Source: Paenibacillus dendrobii
Lineage (GTDB): Bacteria; Bacillota; Bacilli; Paenibacillales; Paenibacillaceae
Assembly (NCBI RefSeq): GCF_009807035.1
Contig: NZ_WUBI01000001.1
Location: 1,116,001-1,180,000, forward strand
Direction: 5' to 3'
Length of the DNA: 64,000 nucleotides
Shown: piece by piece, positions 63,014-64,000 of the stretch
How positions within the stretch are numbered: position 1 is the stretch's first letter
How the letters are laid out: each line of letters opens with the position of its first letter
Made by a program: the position numbers and the translations under genes
The notes under the pieces: model-generated
Told to the model about the DNA's origin: nothing
Database searches by the model: none
What the model saw: only the letters and a program-made list of their open reading frames with translations

Positions 63014-63901
63014 TCAGATTACGCTGGTTTCTTTCGATTTGCGGAAACGGACGTTCACGAGAATGATACTGGCCAAAATCAGTACCAGACCGATGATGAG
63101 GTTCAGCGTAACATGTTCATTCAGAAATATTACGCTTGTAAAAATAGAAACCAACGGAATCAGGAAGGTATATGAACCCACCTTGCTTGCTTCACCCTCA
63201 TGGATCAATTTAAAATACACAAACCAGCCAAGCGCGATAACGAAAATGCCGATAAACACGGTGTCCGCAATAAAAGATGCATTCCATACGATTGCCGACC
63301 ACTTCTCGACTCCCGATCCCCCTGCCAGCAAAATAACGCCGCCGATCATGATCTGCATTGCGGTGAGCCAGAGCGAATTCACTTGATGACCAATCTTTTT
63401 GACATATACGGTGCCTAGCGCCCATGTTAATGCCGTGATAATCGCCAAGATGATGCCAACCGCAGAAATATTCCCGCTCAATCCTCCCAAACTCATCGTA
63501 GCGACCCCGGCAAATCCAACCAATAAACCGAGCATTTTTTGACGTGTCATGCTCTCTCCCAGCCACAACCACGAAAATAAGCCCAGCAGTACAGGCTGCA
63601 GAAAGACAATCGCAGAAAACAAGCCCGCAGGAGTATATTGCAGCCCAATCGTTTGAACGCCATAATAAAGCACGATGCTGAGCAAAGCGGACAAGAGATA
63701 AATCGGCCAGTTCTTCCGGAACCGTAATTCCTTATATTTCGGCAATGCCACCAGGATAAGCAGCAATCCGCCGATGAGCGCGCGCAGTCCGGCAAATAGG
63801 ATCGGCGGCGTATATTGAAGTGCAAATTTGGATAAGGGCCAGTTAATTCCCCAAACCAAAATCAAAAATGCTAGATTCAAAATCGCTTTATTGTGACGCA
63901 T
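63014..63901 (-). CDS. EamA/DMT family transporter
   Basis: The product has 295 residues with ten membrane helices in two EamA repeats (FLILVWGINWPLSKFALQYTPPILFAGLRALIGG and LTWALGTVYVKKIGHQVNSLWLTAMQIMIGG). It is an exporter of small metabolites such as amino acids; the substrate is unknown. The start follows CAGGGAGTG, and a good sigma-A promoter lies 39-67 bp upstream. Confidence 0.9.
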   Translation of the reverse strand: MRHNKAILNLAFLILVWGINWPLSKFALQYTPPILFAGLRALIGGLLLILVALPKYKELRFRKNWPIYLLSALLSIVLYYGVQTIGLQYTPAGLFSAIVFLQPVLLGLFSWLWLGESMTRQKMLGLLVGFAGVATMSLGGLSGNISAVGIILAIITALTWALGTVYVKKIGHQVNSLWLTAMQIMIGGVILLAGGSGVEKWSAIVWNASFIADTVFIGIFVIALGWFVYFKLIHEGEASKVGSYTFLIPLVSIFTSVIFLNEHVTLNLIIGLVLILASIILVNVRFRKSKETSVI

Positions 63902-63939
63902 CTGACTTCACTCCCTGTAAGAACATAAGCATGGTGTGA

Positions 63940-63968
63940 ATTATACTCTTATATGTCAGTTGCGTCAT
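63940..63968 (-). promoter_or_regulatory. Sigma-A promoter of the EamA transporter
   Basis: On the minus strand ATGACG (63963-63968) is followed after 17 bp by a perfect TATAAT (63940-63945). The remaining bases to the window edge show no further gene. Confidence 0.6.
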
Positions 63969-64000
63969 GTATTTTTTCTGAAAGCGTATTTTTCCGAATC

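Noticed and set aside
1..64000. CRISPR array, insertion sequence, prophage or integrative element
   Set aside because: No regularly spaced repeats, transposase, integrase or phage structural genes were seen; the window reads as ordinary chromosome.
1..64000. tRNA, rRNA or known riboswitch
   Set aside because: No cloverleaf, rRNA-like stretch or recognised riboswitch core was found in the intergenic regions.

Overview
The window looks like a chromosomal segment of a spore-forming, low-to-mid GC Firmicute, most likely a Paenibacillus. The basis is family content: YesM/YesN two-component regulators next to LplB/LplC-type carbohydrate permeases, a G1 (glutamic) peptidase, SLH-type and copper-amine-oxidase-N (stalk) secreted proteins, a YjcZ-type sporulation microprotein, a SigV/RsiV/OatA-like lysozyme-response set, strong AGGAGG-type ribosome sites and many short Rho-independent terminators. 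I see no rRNA, tRNA, CRISPR array, insertion sequence or prophage. Coding density is high, with 61 CDS called; the first is cut by the left edge of the window.

Layout. 1-7.4 kb: a secreted beta-helix protein (partial), a secreted PrsA/SurA-like foldase, a PepSY-TM-like membrane protein, a divergent SgrR-like regulator/MFS exporter pair and a G1 peptidase. 7.4-16.7 kb: a carbohydrate-type ABC importer (two permeases and a lipoprotein) followed by its YesM/YesN-type sensor pair, divergent from two phosphatase-superfamily genes. 16.7-28.7 kb: stand-alone metabolic and regulatory genes (GNAT, MarR-SDR, MATE, DUF981, VOC), a GH84-type hexosaminidase without a signal peptide, a YdjI/YdjG-like pair, a luciferase-type oxidoreductase, DUF896 and an Rrf2 regulator.

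28.7-33.6 kb is the most interesting block: an ECF sigma factor with an RsiV-type DUF3298 anti-sigma, an OatA-type acyltransferase, and a secreted protein that joins a DUF3298 domain to a stalk domain. All three transcription units start behind closely similar ECF-type promoter sequences (AAC-N17/18-CGTC), so they probably form one local lysozyme/envelope-stress regulon. The secreted DUF3298-stalk protein may be a lysozyme-binding decoy or co-sensor; that is inference.

33.6-53 kb: a large secreted TIM-barrel/FN3 protein, a sugar isomerase-like protein, an arylamine acetyltransferase, two SDRs facing a LysR regulator, cardiolipin synthase, a stalk/GH18-like protein, a cupin, a double-MerR regulator whose end overlaps an alpha/beta-hydrolase-DinB fusion, a ring-cleavage dioxygenase, an LtaS-like transferase and a chemoreceptor. 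53-58.2 kb: a YjcZ microprotein, an SLH protein and a six-gene adaptive-response (ada) operon for alkylation repair. 58.3-64 kb: DinB, an isochorismatase-like hydrolase, a small unknown protein, a BcrC-like undecaprenyl pyrophosphate phosphatase, an OmpR-type two-component system and a DMT transporter with a clear sigma-A promoter at the right edge.

Several loci (sigma/anti-sigma/OatA, LtaS-like, cardiolipin synthase, BcrC with a two-component system, YdjI/YdjG) concern cell-envelope maintenance. All calls rest on reading the sequence; no database search was run.
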